This document shows, piece after piece, positions 33,690 through 45,959 of a stretch of 64,000 bases of DNA. Origin of the DNA: Membranipora membranacea (Eukaryota > Bryozoa > Gymnolaemata > Cheilostomatida > Membraniporidae); the NCBI GenBank assembly GCA_914767715.1, contig OU612069.1:27835387-27899386 (forward strand), written 5' to 3'. Under the pieces are notes generated by a model. It saw only the letters and a list, made by a program, of their open reading frames with translations. It was not told where the DNA came from and did not search any database. Position 1 is the stretch's first letter; the number at the start of each line of letters is the position of its first letter. Both the position numbers and the translations under genes were made by a program.

Positions 33690-35094
33690 CAAAAATGGCA
33701 TCTTCCAAACAACTGGCGCCTGTCATAACGAAACTGTTCAATTTATCTTTTACCTCTAAGTCAACCCCTACTTCCTGGAAATCGGCCATTATCAAACCCC
33801 TACCCAAAGTTAAGGATACCGATCAACTTAAACAATACAGACCAATAGCGCTCACCAGTTGCCTGTGCAAAATGATGGAGAGACTTGTTAAACATTACAT
33901 TATTACTCATACAGCTATGGACCACCTTCAGTTTGCTTATCGTGCAAACCGCTCAACTCAAGATGCCCTTTTATGCCTCACTACTACCATCACAGATTTC
34001 ATTGACAAGAAAGCTTCAAATTATGCCAGGTGTCTGTTCCTTGACTTTTCTTCTGCATTCAACACAATACATGTTCCAGACTTAATCTCACAACTATCAC
34101 ATCTCGACTCCAATGTCACTGAATGGATATACAGCTTCCTAACGAATCGCACCCAAAGAACAGTAGTAGATGGCAATATCTCAAAACCCATCATAACCAA
34201 CACTGGCACTCCCCAGGGTTGCTGTTTATCTCCACTTTTGTTTTCAATATAATACCAATAGGATTACCTCAGACTTAAGCAATATCACTGTCATTAAATA
34301 CGCAGACGACACCTGTATAATTGGATGCATATCAAATCAATCAGATCTTAGTGCCTATCTTGATGAGATTATTAGAATTTCAAAGCAATGTTGTGAGTTA
34401 AACCTATTGTTAAATGCCTCCAAGACTCAAGAAATGATGTTTTCTACTCAGCTTGTTAGGCCCATTACCCCTACTCTTATCCTTAACAGCACGGAAGTTG
34501 ATTTTTGTGACAAAGTAAAATACCTTGGTGTTACTGTTGACGATAAACTCCGCTATCATGATCATGTGCAATCCATAGTGACTACTGCATCTCAACGCAT
34601 GTATATTGTGAAAATTTTTGTATACTATAAGCTCAAAGCCTCTGGCATATGTTATTCAAGATGTTTATTGTATCCCTCATCACTTACTGTCTCCCCATAC
34701 TTTTTACAAGCATCCATGCAATCGACAAGAAGTCCTTACGCAAAATCTTTAAAGATGCCGCCAAGTTAGGGATTGAGCACCCCGATATAGATGCTCTGGT
34801 GGCCAACCAGATCAAGACACTTGGACTACGGTACATACACGATGAAGAGCAATTTATCAATGACTTTCTAACTAAATGCCCCTCAGGTCGCTACCGCACC
34901 GTTAAATATCGGGGTACATGGCGTAGAGACAGCTTTTTAAGACATCTCATACATACACTTAATAATAATTATACTATTCTAAAAAAACTTTTTATACAAC
35001 AGAGATCTGATGTTTTTCTTTCTTGTCAGTATTAACAACGTATTTTGTGACAAATTTTTTGTCTATGATAGTAATAAATCCATCCATCCATCCA
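33690..35094 (+). mobile_element. Non-LTR retrotransposon fragment (CR1/Jockey-like RT)
   Basis: The plus strand encodes most of a reverse transcriptase in three frames: KLFNLSF through TSWKSAIIKPLPKVKD, QYRPIALTSCLCKMMERLVK, FAYRANRSTQDALLC, LFLDFSSAFNTIH, TGTPQGCCLSPLLF, then after a shift near 34,250 IKYADDTCIIGC (the YADD active site) and LNASKTQEMMF, VKYLGVTVDDKLRYHDHV, and after another shift near 34,645 SLITYCLPILFTSI, ending at a stop at about 35,035. The 3' end carries an (ATCC)n tail at 35,078-35,094, typical of some non-LTR groups. The 5' half, including any endonuclease, is missing. Two frameshifts make it inactive. It lies directly against the truncated end of the minus-strand THAP gene. 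Confidence 0.85.
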
Positions 35095-35097
35095 AGT

Positions 35098-35128
35098 AAA
35101 TGTGAGCAAATTAATCATGCTCACATTT
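35098..35128. repeat. Short hairpin at the retroelement 3' junction
   Basis: AAATGTGAGCA and TGCTCACATTT pair perfectly around a 9-base loop, four bases after the (ATCC)n tail. Confidence 0.85.
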
Positions 35129-37834
35129 GACCAAGTGCCAGTTATCATAGTAGTGGTTAATCTTTTTTTTCGGCTCTCTCCATGTACTTTCTTATTGATG
35201 CATGCCTGTCTGTCACTAGTGCCAGAATGGGGAGTTTGGACTTGACACCATTCAGGCATCTCTTCAGGCCCTCAAACTCCATAGCATGGCTATTCATAGC
35301 TGCTGTCTCTGTTTACTTGTAACAAATAAAACATTATTATATCATCGCTAGAGTTTGATCACATATCACTCATAATAATGTAGTCAACTGGGTTGCATCA
35401 TAATTTGTTTATTCTACAGACAAATACTGAGTGATCGCCTGTAGGGGAAGCAGAAAGATCAAAGAATTTAAGGTAAACAACAACATGATGATAATATGCT
35501 GCTTTTAAATGACCTATCTACTTACAGATAATGTCTGAAGATCAAGAATCTTTCTTGTATCTGTGTCCAACAGCGAATATGTGCCGTATTGCGCACAGTA
35601 GCCCATGCTGTCATTCCTATAAAATTAATAAAATGATGATAGGCAAAGAAAGGATTGATATGACCATCTAGACTTTATGCCTGAGGACAACCATTTCAGA
35701 TGAAAAGACCCAACAAACAACATGACGAAAGTATCCTACCTCCCATATCATGCGAGTTTGACGCCATACTGTTTGTTGCGCCATCGTCGCCGCTTTCCTT
35801 TATTGCTACTTGTGGTTGGTTGGCTGGCATCCAACTTTCTTTGAGACTCTGCGTAGTTTTGTGTTTGCTGGTTGTCCCACTCTGCTGCCACGATTCGATG
35901 GAATAGACCACCATGTGCCTCAGAACTTCTTTGATACTTGAAAAATGTATCCCTAGATGGAAACATTATGCTGCTAGCATCCATATAGCTGAAATATAAA
36001 CGGATGCAAATGTGAATTTCAACATTTTTTATCAGCTTTCACATCATGCTTGCAAAAGTTCAAAGAGCAGCAGCTTCTGTAGGGTATAGTGATGGATTCT
36101 TCTTACTTCACCTCGTTTAGTTACCACGGATTAATTTATGCATTCATTACCCATAGTTCTGATCTCAATGTTCCAAGCATTTATTTGTGCAAGAAAAAAA
36201 GGTGACTTCATCTAAAAGTAACAGGTATTGTTCCCCAAAAGCATAGTTTTGTCTAGTATTACTTACATGAGGAGTTTAGATGGTACTTGGCCAGTAAATA
36301 GAATCGGACCTGAGAGCAAACAGTTGTAAAGGACACTGTCTGAATGGTTGTCCCAAGTCCATGCCTTCAAACACCTAGAGCATTTCATTGAAGCCTTGAG
36401 ATACGCTCCACTGTTGTAAAACTTCTCAATTACAACATTATCAGTACCTGAGATGAAAACAGCTGAGATGCTAATCAAACCATTGCATGATATATGATGA
36501 ACAATACAGTGATGTTTTGGACTTTGTCCTCGATTCAAACACCTAAAAAAATTTGTTGTTAGGAGTGCAAGTTAATCAGGGACTGGGATGCTTGTTGGTC
36601 AGTTGCTTTACACATTCTGATAACAAACCCAAACAATCTCATATCATTGAGTGGAAAACATCAATATTTCTAAATTCTTGGAAAACAGAAATTATCGAAC
36701 ATACTTGCAATCACACAAGAGCTGCAGACTCTCAATATTTCCAACAGCTTCGATATTGGGATGATCGCCTTAGCCTCTTCTGTGGGTGGCCTAGTTTGCT
36801 AATAGAGTAGAGTAAAGCACTTCAAACTTTCATGATGATTACTTCTGCGAAACATTGTCTTACCTTTTGATTTTGCTGCAATACTGCTACAGTTTACTCA
36901 ACAAACATTCATGTTGTAATATTTAGTAATATTTATTTAGAAATGTTTATTTATTTATTTAGTAATATTTATTCTAGTTTGCAAAATCCATAAAAAAATA
37001 CTCACTATTTTGCAGCGAACTCATCTGGAAGCTGAGATGCTGACCAAGATTGTATATCCTGGTCTCGCATCTCTTCTAGAAACCATTCTGGGTCATCGTC
37101 GAGAATATCAGAGACTGTATCATCTGTATCAGAATCTGGTTCAAAACACCCGACCTCGATATAATTTATTCCTATCATCATATCAGAATATTCATAACGG
37201 TTTCAAAGACGCTGTAATTTTCCATTGTTGCTTTCAATTTATCATGACCTTCGTTCCGTTGTACAATCATGTTACTTTGCCTTGCTGTATAGAAATGAAT
37301 CACAAATATACACCCATGACCAGTGCACTCTACAAAGGCTAAAACAAACAAAACGGCATTATTCTCTGGTGGCAGACAAAGTTTACTATCATGGATAATA
37401 GCGTCAAATATACTAATTGATAATGTTAGCTCAAGATGAAGACCCGCCAAGATGATACCATGTCAAAACATGACAGTCGGAAACTGTGATTCATTGTAGC
37501 TGACCCGTATTTTAGGACTGTTTTCAGACGCAGCATAACACAAGTTTGAAGGCTAACTGCTTCTTATTGATATGATGATGCTGGTAAAAACTCTTTGGTC
37601 CTCGTACGGAGCTGCTAATAAGTAACTGAATTGAAGAAGATTAAAGCTGTGTTTTGAACATAGCTTCCACTTTGATGTAAGCTTGTTCGACGGACTTGTC
37701 AGCGTTACATTTTCTATCCACTTGTTGAGCATAGCACCGTCCTTTGGGAAGGAAAAAAGTGTGACAGCTTTCTCCCAATCTGATGAACTAACAGGGGTGT
37801 TGTCACAACCTGCTGCAATGCATCTGTTTGGCAT
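35125..37834 (-). pseudogene. THAP-domain transposase-like gene, truncated
   Basis: Minus-strand exons: 37,834 down (THAP), 37,171-37,006, 36,798-36,705, 36,447-36,267, 35,988-35,770, 35,616-35,526 and 35,306-35,125; most junctions from the third exon on are in phase. Exon 1 starts MPNRCIAAGCDNTP and ends KLCSKHS, the C2CH pattern of THAP DNA-binding zinc fingers. Later exons give CSSC, CSRCLKAWTW, LLSGPILFTGQVPSKLL, RDTFFKYQRS, NDSMGYCAQYGTYSLLDTDT and EGLKRCLNGVKS with VTDRHASIRKYMERA. This order matches an uncharacterised transposase-like family widespread in animals. The last exon has a frameshift in a run of A (about 35,164-35,171) before HYYDNWHLVK. The gene then stops where the retroelement begins, and the family's usual C-terminal half is absent. 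Confidence 0.65.
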
Positions 37835-39682
37835 ACCTGTAAAACAAGACACAATGATGGATGAAAAATAATTAAGGACCAACTTGTTGACTCAAGGATG
37901 TTGTTTGCTTTACCATTATTTGTTGTTCCACCGATCCAAAACTATACAGCTTCTTTTACTGGTCATATTGGCACTTTTTTACTGGTTTAATTGCAGTGCA
38001 GCACCCATTGTATCATGAACACAATACCAATGAGCAATACTTCTCGACTAGACAAAAATAATTTAATCTATACCGTATCAAATATTATTTGCAATACTTA
38101 CTTAGAGTATAGGGTGGTTTCTGCTCTGTATTTATCCTTATGGAGAAATGAGAGTGTATTACAGGTCCAGAATGAAGCCTATTATCATGCGTATAATATC
38201 CTTCTATGAATGTTGACAGCTTTTAGTTTTATCATACCTGGGCTTGAATGAGCCGTTTCATTTATGTGATCAATTATGGGATTGAAAGTAGTGCATCATT
38301 CCATGCTGGTTGACTATTTGTTGTTTACCTATAGCCTTTGAAAATGTACTTGAGAAATTTGCCCGCTCATCGATAAATATAGTGTCCAATTTACTATCTG
38401 ATACCTTTCATTATCCTAAACCGACTACAATGCTGCGTACCAATAGACAAACACAAAATACTAACATGTCATTGGCTAATCCAAAGACCATGCTGTGAAA
38501 GCAACCGAATTACCTAGTATATCCACGAGCAATACCAAAACAATGTTCCATTGAGTCACTCAAAAAATGGAATTTAGCAAAAAATTCTACTTCTAGATGA
38601 TAGACAATGTTTCCATTAGTGGACACAGAAAATCATTTGGATAAATCCCATTTAGTTTGCGAGATATGAAAATTTGTATGAATTCGATAACATCACTATA
38701 ATGCATGAATAGCCTTTGTTATTACTGCCTTGAGTCATGAGCAATATTATAAGGACCCTTCTACGTCACAGGGCCATTAACCAGACACATCACTTGGGTT
38801 AAATAGAAAGCCATGGGCAATAACTATCTACTGCCCAACCCTTGGTACTTGGAATTTCTGACGCAACGGTCCCTTTAACATTGTCTAGTCATTGATAGTT
38901 TAGATTGAAGATAGATCGGGAAGTATTGGTTAAATTTACACTTACATACATTTAATAAATAAAAATAAAATAACAAATAAACGTTTGCTAGTTATGAATT
39001 TCATTTTTTCAAGCCTGTGTGGAATGGTGAACTTTCTCTAGGATTTAAAATTAGATTTAAATTATAACATTGCAGTAATCAGGCATGACTAATATACCTG
39101 ATTTTGCTGTCATTGGATTTTGACTTTGTACGCTGAAGTCGCAGAACTGCCAGGTGATGGTATGACCTTATGTACTGCTGCAAAATCCCTTCTAACCTTT
39201 AGATTCGCGTCATACGCATCCACTCTTCCCACTTGTGCCACTATATCACTGAAGGTTTTAGTGTAGACGAATGACTCCACACTAGAATGATGATAATTAA
39301 TGATGATCAAAGGATGAACAAAACTGGGTGTCAGGAGGTTTAATGGCATTGATCTGATAATGTACGGTTTCCATTACTTGGTCATTTTTCTTCTGAATAT
39401 TTTTTTATGTGTCATAAGTTAATTGTCACAGAATATATACCACTCCAATTAAAAACATTATTTCAAAGCTGTATATGAGGGTTAAAGAAATCTTATTGGT
39501 CAAAAATTGTGTCAGAATAATGGAGAGTCTACTTGAGATGGGCAGCGTGACCCACCAATATACCTAACCTAAAATGCAAACTCACAGTTTTTTCTATTTA
39601 ATCTGCTGGGAGCAACAACGGAAGGGATGTTCAATTGAGATCAGATTACATATTGCAGCCTTACTTACCTGCTAGTATAGGA
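37835..39682. other. Mostly non-coding, one possible exon
   Basis: A minus-strand frame at 39,110-39,285 (VESFVYTKTFSDIVAQVGRV, then AYDANLKVRRDFAAVHKV) looks protein-like and could be a downstream exon of the helicase remnant, but no phase could be established. Nothing else was recognised. Confidence 0.4.
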
Positions 39683-40783
39683 TTAACTCCTGTCCTTCAG
39701 ACTCATTGCATGTTCTCTACAATTAGCCAAGCTGTTCCAAATGATTCTCGCATGACTGTCTATTCCCGGATATGGTGACCCAAGAACTGGCGTAATACAG
39801 CATTCTGGTTGGTTAGCTGGAGGCGTACTGACAGCTGGTGACATGCAGCTTACTGTTACTGTTCTACGAGGTTCCGGCTGGACATATTGCTGTAAAGTTT
39901 ATAACATTGTCTACGCAAGAAGGGGTAGATGAAATGAGAACAGCTAATTATTTTGAGGGATTACTATTACAGATTAAAGCATTATAATTATTATAATTGT
40001 TATACAAATACAAACGGCATCAGATTGTATAATACACGATTATAGCAGCAGTTTTTTTCATCTCTATCACAAGATGCCATATAGAGCTTTGGAGGTTCGA
40101 TAATTCGGTTCCACATTATACAGATTGAAGAATTCATGATTCTGTATTACCAGCACCTTACCTCGGTAAGTGAACTGTAGAAAAGCTTGATATCACTTCT
40201 TTTAGGAGGGGGGTGAACAGACCCACTCAGCGACTGAAGCTCTGAATCTGACGTTCTGCTCAGTGCGACCGACAGTTGACCAGGTTGGGTAATCTTCGCA
40301 CAACAAACATGAATAGGGCCAGGAATAGTCTGGCTCTGAGTCCTATGCACAGTCCGTGCCCATGGCAGTTTTAGGGGGTACTGTTCACTGACACCCCGTT
40401 TTGGGTAAAACTTAAATAGATTGATGTTTACTGGCTTATCATGCCCAAATCTGACAGAGATATACCTGTTCTATATGTCAATTTTGCAGGTTTTCCCTTC
40501 CCTGCCATTGACAAGTCCGCTTCTCACATGTATATTAGTAGTCAACATGACAGGTGCCCCAGTTTTCAGTGCAAACCTGTCCAGATTTCCCTTTTTGTCC
40601 TTGTCGTCTGCCTCGAGTGTGATGTGAGTGCCTGGCAAATTGTCTAAACAGTACTGATTTATGAAGTCCACCTCTTCATTCGTGCCGCAAATTGTAGTGG
40701 CCATGTTTTGGGAGGTTGAAGTCTGCCAGAGAAACCCTTTTGTCTGTGAGGACAGAATTCCTTTGGAGACTTCCTGGATTACC
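39683..40783 (-). pseudogene. PIF1-like helicase C-terminal remnant
   Basis: Two minus-strand exons, 40,783-40,162 and 39,889-39,683, joined in phase 0 by gtaagg...ttacag. The first encodes VIQEVSKGILSSQTKGFL, ATTICGTNEEVDFINQYCL, FALKTGAPVMLTTNIHVRSG then LVNGREGK, and later LPWARTVHRTQSQTIPG with PGQLSVALSRTSDSE. These are the late helicase motifs of PIF1-type enzymes (the conserved 'K-x-G-x-P-V-M-L', 'VHxxQ' and 'VALSR' blocks). The Walker A motif and the whole N-terminal half are absent. An in-frame TAG at 40,471-40,473 splits the exon. PIF1 helicases occur as cellular enzymes and inside Helitrons; no Rep domain is visible here, so origin is open. Confidence 0.7.
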
Positions 40784-40892
40784 CTGTAATTTGAAATAGC
40801 TTGGTAACATAACAAAATTGTTACTGTATTTTTCAGTGAATCACACACGGTAAAATAGTTTACAATAGGAAAAATAGGACCAGGTTACCATT

Positions 40893-41102
40893 TCATACCG
40901 TATCACAATATTTGCATTTGATCCTATATCCATCGTAATAAGTGAGACGAGAGTGAAAGTGAGATTGGACTGCCTTAGCAGTGATCCAACGGTATACAGT
41001 TATGAAGTGTTTCCATGACTGATAACAGATACAGCAGTGTGAGGTAGGTATGGGGCTGAGGTATGAGCTGATCCCACAGTCCACTTCTTCTAGGGTAGCC
41101 AA
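40893..41102 (-). other. Short ORF of unknown meaning
   Basis: A 69-codon minus-strand frame with ITAKAVQSHFHSRLTYYDGY and IKCKYCDTV lies between the helicase remnant and the DDE-like pseudogene. Histidine and cysteine residues hint at a zinc site, but no family was recognised. Confidence 0.2.
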
Positions 41103-41322
41103 CCCTTACCAGCCTTACCTTAAGGCCCAAATATTTCCAAATTACGGGTTTTCATTTTTACCCAATTTAGGTACTCGGTTTATGTTGATTAATTCAAGCC
41201 CTATGCTGCAGAGACGACCTTATACCTCAACAGTTCACACATGCGCCGAGTGATTAATAGTGGGTGACATTACGACATTAAATTGTGTAGTAGCGATGGT
41301 GCTATCATTTATTTGCAGTAAT

Positions 41323-42866
41323 TTATTTGGATTGAAATTGACTAGTTACAATTAAAAAGCCTGGTATCGGGACTGCTAATCGAGGATAACAACATTGCTT
41401 CCTAATAAGTTTTAACAACACCGCTCCCCCACTCTCAGAATTTCCATGCCGTGAGCCATAGTAATTCCATGTAAACTTTAGTGGGACCTCGAAGAAAGTG
41501 GATAAGTTGAATAGGGGAATGTGAGATTTATACTGTGCACTGCACCAGTCTGCCCACAAATGAATCTCTCTTTACATCGGAACGGGGACTAAACACAATC
41601 ACCATAGGATGTATGGTAACAGAATTTCGAGCATAGTACGCTGATTGGGCTTCCGAGGATTGTCTGCAAACATAGTTCTCTGCAAAATCGATAACACAGA
41701 CAGCCTCATCTGCTGAGAGGTTCTCCTTACATCTTTTGTATGAAGGCAGTTGTGCTACAGCATTTGAGATATGCAAAGTAAAGTTTGCCATTCTAGTGAC
41801 TAGTGAGTTGATTACATCTGTCCGAGTCTCGCACTTCACCACTTTCTTCATCTTCTTAACCACTTTTCCTTTTATGATCTCTTCTGTCCTCTCCCAGATG
41901 TGGTGATTGATAAGCCCACCATCACATCTCGCTAACCAATCGCTGAAAACGTCCCTCAGCTTCAACTTCAACTTCTTCTGAGACACGCTTCATTTTTTAG
42001 ATCACAAACCGTCTTTGCTGCCAAGTCCATCTCCCTACCATGAGAGCTAAGATCATAAGAGTGCAGTCCAGTTCTTGCCATAGAAAGCCTGATTGACTTG
42101 CACATCATTGCTATCGAGTCGCATATGTCACTTACGCTCTGGAGCCAGCGGGCGGCCTTCGTTAACTTTACATGTATAGGTCTCAGTTTGTAGAAAGTTG
42201 TTTTGCTCAGCTTTGCCTCTGGGTTTTCTGCTATATATCTTTTGTATGTGGACCTTTGGCTTTGTTATAGAACACAGAAATTGTTCCTGTTTGGGAATGG
42301 GGTGGAAATATCATATGAGTAAAACGCGACCACAGTTTCTAAAGTGTCTCTCGGTAGCCTTGGATTGCAACCTTTCCTTGATGCATAATAGAAATGTGTG
42401 CGTGAAAGTCCTAACGTTTCAGACACTGCCTTCTTGTTAGCTAGTTTCAGGTCAAGTATGAGTGTCCGCCTAACATGAGAATCCTTTTTCCCTACCAGTG
42501 TAGTTGCTGATACAATGCTACTACGGGCCTCTTGCTCCCTTGAATTAAATATTTTTGCCTCAGCAAACTTTGCAGCTGTAGTAGGGCTTGTACCTTCTAT
42601 AATGCTATTCACTAATTTTAGTTTACTTCTAGGGGTTGTGGGTGGTGCAGCCTTTCTCTCACAACGCCTAACATATTTCCGTCTATTCTTTTCAGATTCT
42701 TTTGCTTTTTAGAAACACGTACCGCTTCTTCTGCTGCCCGTGCTTTCCTCCTCTTCCTTTCAGCAGCCAGTCGGCTCCACCTCTTTATTTGCTCTGGGGT
42801 GGCTCTGTCACGATAGGCTTGTTGGGCTGCTGCTCTTTTCGCACGCTGCTCTTTAGTAAGCGGCAT
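41323..42866 (-). pseudogene. DDE-like transposase pseudogene (DFAENY family)
   Basis: A single long minus-strand reading path broken by several frameshifts and a stop. It starts MPLTKEQRAKRAAAQQAYRD with a lysine/arginine-rich N-terminus, then SETLGLSRTHFYYASRKG, YIAENPEAKLSKTTFYKLRP, then CKENLSADEAVCVIDFAENY, SVTIHPMVIVFSP, and finally WADWCSAQYKSHIPLFNLST with YYGSRHGNSESGGAV. I remember a transposase-like family common in cnidarians, sponges and molluscs with the same sequence of motifs (DFAENY..., SDG-x-x-x-QYK, HGK-x-x-x-DG). In this copy the usual S-D-G reads A-D-W and the last motif has lost its acidic residue, so even the putative active site is damaged. Confidence 0.6.
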
Positions 42867-44689
42867 CTTTCATCCTATAACAAAAGCATATCACCATCAT
42901 TTGGTGCAATTGGTAGACTTTTACCAAATAAAGTCCCAACAAAATACCAACTCGAAACACGGTTTAAATTTACACACGGGTAGCTGGGGACTGTGCATGT
43001 CAATATGATGGGTATAAGTGATTGATCCATCACAGTGCGAGACACAATTCCCAACTGTAGGAACCAGGAGAAATTGACGCTGGATGTCAAACGATGTATG
43101 TTTTTTCTAGCATTAATTTACTCCGATGATAATTTTATCTCATGGATGTTGGACATGGATGCCACTCAACTTCCCTAACTACTAGTACGTAGAGGGGACC
43201 CCTCCCCTCTACCAGCCTTCTACTCCTATTCTGCTTGCCCTAGGAGGCCATGTGCATTCACTATGGATAAAATGCCCCCTCATCAATTGTTAAAATTGCA
43301 ATAAAATAAAAATATATAATACCTCCCTCATCATCTGAGATTTCCAAAATTGTTGATACAGACCAGGGAATTAAGTTGGAAAGGCCTTATCGTAATCAAT
43401 GTAGGGTACAGTCTAATAATACTTATTTTCAATGCTTGAGTCACTTCCTTGTTGTTGGTTTCATTTTTTTTCTGGAATCACAGCCAAAATTTTCCAATCA
43501 TGTGTTCAGTACTCCGTGTGGTGATCAGGTGATTATTTACTGCAAACAATTAATGGGAAAGGTATGAGGAAGTATTCTGCTACTATGCTACAATAAATAT
43601 CTACTGTATGTAATCTTTGGGGATTGTCTGGATCAATAATAATCTTTCTGTCTCAGGCTGGAAAAACCGGAAGTCTTCTCGGAGCCCATTTACAGACTGC
43701 AATCTGCAGTAGTGGTCTAATTTTCTTCATCATGAATGGTTATTTCCTTGGTTTGCTGAACAATATTCTGGGCTGAGTATGAGAAATTAATATGTCATGA
43801 AGTAATTTGGCCAGATTATGGCCATAAACACAGTAAATTCACTTACCAGTTTTCAAGGAGTTTCTACAGTTATGCACTAACGAGTCATTATTTTGTCATT
43901 TATCATCATCAGAAGGAATTCCAAAGACGAGCTATCAAGAACTTTTGTGAAGAAATAGGGAAATGTATCCCGCTGGAAACCAGGCTAGAACACTATGAAG
44001 TGTTTCAATAATGAGCATAATGGTGAGATTAACTATTGTCCTTCATACACATGTGCAAAGTAATCACAAACATGACTCTGTTTATAAAATAGTGGTGTAC
44101 AGAGAAGGTCAGTTTTTGGCAGGGGGGTGAATTCATTTCTTATGTAAATCCAACAGAGTGACTATTTTCAACATCCTAGTACTTATACTCGATGGCACAG
44201 AATCTACCTGAAATGAACTACACACATTGTAATATGATACCTATTGAAGGCCAACAAACTAAAAATGCATGACTGCCTTCCAGTATCATGTAGCCCCTGT
44301 CGGTAAAGTATGACAACCCTGATGTGCAACTTTTTAAAAACAATAGCCAGTTGTGAGTGCTGATGCAATTTGGCATACATGTTATTAGAATGTCGCTAAC
44401 ACAGAAGCTAGCGATTGTATGGTGAATAAAAGCTCAATTAAAATAAAATCTCAATCCATTCTAGTGTCAAATATATGATCCTACTGTGTGTATTAATTGA
44501 ATAAAATAAACATCAACCTTTGGTCAAGTATCTATTTAATGAAAAAAATGTTAACATGTAATAGTTGTAGAATTGTGCACTTATGCACTGAGTTTCCATG
44601 AGCTTGAGACTTTTTTCTCAGCAAATAAATTTAATAAAAGCACACTCTCAAATACCATAATATAATTAGATGACGATCTACGTATTTAA
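42867..44689. other. No gene recognised
   Basis: AT-rich with short ORFs; no domain, no long repeat. Confidence 0.4.
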
Positions 44690-45000
44690 CCAGGATTGAC
44701 CATGTCTATATCCTAAAAATTTACTCGGTTTAGCATAATGAGACTGGGTAATGCATGAGGTGCTCAGCTGAGTGAGATTTACAAAACACAACCGTCTAAT
44801 TTTTTACCAACACTTGAATTGTCTAGGCCTGGAAAAATAACCCAGTATCACATGATGAGACGTAGCAAGGAATGAGGTGGTCAGCTGAGTGAGGTTAACA
44901 AAACACAACCACCAACCATCTAATTTTTTAACCAATACTGAAATTCTCTGGACCTGGACTTATTAACCGGGATTGCATGATGAGACTGAGCAATGAATCC
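44690..45000. repeat. Tandem repeat of about 117-125 bp
   Basis: AGACTGGGTA/AGACGTAGCA/AGACTGAGCA anchor points at 44,741, 44,858 and 44,983 show two full diverged units and part of a third. Shared internal words are CAGCTGAGTGAG and AACAAAACACAACC. Confidence 0.75.
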
Positions 45001-45959
45001 TCATCATATCATTGCATGTTGATAGTAAGTATAAGTTAATTAATAAAAAAAAGGTAGTAGCATAATATAGATTTTTAGCGATCTGACTAAAGTCAACTCC
45101 ATGGGTTGGAGTAATGAGGTACGTGTCATATAAAAGATAAGGACAAGGAGTTCTGCCGAGTTGGTTGTTTAATATTCAACTCCGGAACTTATAAAAAATA
45201 CTAAGACTACTACAAGATCTGGATAATTAATACATGATAATAAATTGGATCTCACATCAAACAAATAATTTACAGAAACTGGTTTTGTTGAGATCTGAAT
45301 AGTAATACAGTAAGGAAAATGGGAGTAAAATAATTTGAGACAGAGCTGAAAAGCGGGACGTGTTGTATGAAAAAGTTCTCTCTCAGCACATCTAGACATG
45401 GTATATCAATATTATTGACTGCATGTGTGCAGGTGATGTGGGACACTCTGTCCGAGAAAACATCTTATCTGTTGAAAAATAACTCCGCCAGTTTTTGGGA
45501 TGTTTTGTCTGAATGTCATTGTTTTGGTTAAACCAAATTGATACTGTTAGTCTGATTGTGGAGTGGCTCCCTAGGCAAAACTCTGCAGAAAAGGTTGTTT
45601 TAGCACAGAAGTATGTCAATATAATATAGTCCGACTGTGTGTGTGATAGAAATGTGACAGTTCTCACCATAGGATTGTAGCTGAATAACCTCATATCGTA
45701 AGTCGGATTGTGGGGAAGGTAATACAAATGAAACTGCAGTGCTCACACCACTCAGTAATATGACGTGCTAGCACATACCATGTGACATCCACAGATATGT
45801 TATAGGCCGGCAGGTTAGCCAGTGTGGCCATATCCTCTGGCAGAGTTTCGCTGATGTAGAGGAAGAGTGAAGTGTATCGGCAGGTTTGTTGTTGCGAGTT
45901 ATATTACTAAGCTCTAACAAGGATATGTCTCCCGCATCCGAGCAGTTGGTGGTGTACCT
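45001..45959. other. No gene recognised
   Basis: Minus-strand ORFs at 45,169-45,727 and 45,768-45,971 lie downstream of the P-like pseudogene and might hold further eroded exons of it, but no motif is convincing. Confidence 0.3.

Noticed and set aside
37803-37871. Coding sequence on the plus strand opposite the THAP exon
   Set aside because: The C2CH zinc-finger pattern and the splice acceptor are on the minus strand; the plus frame has no features.
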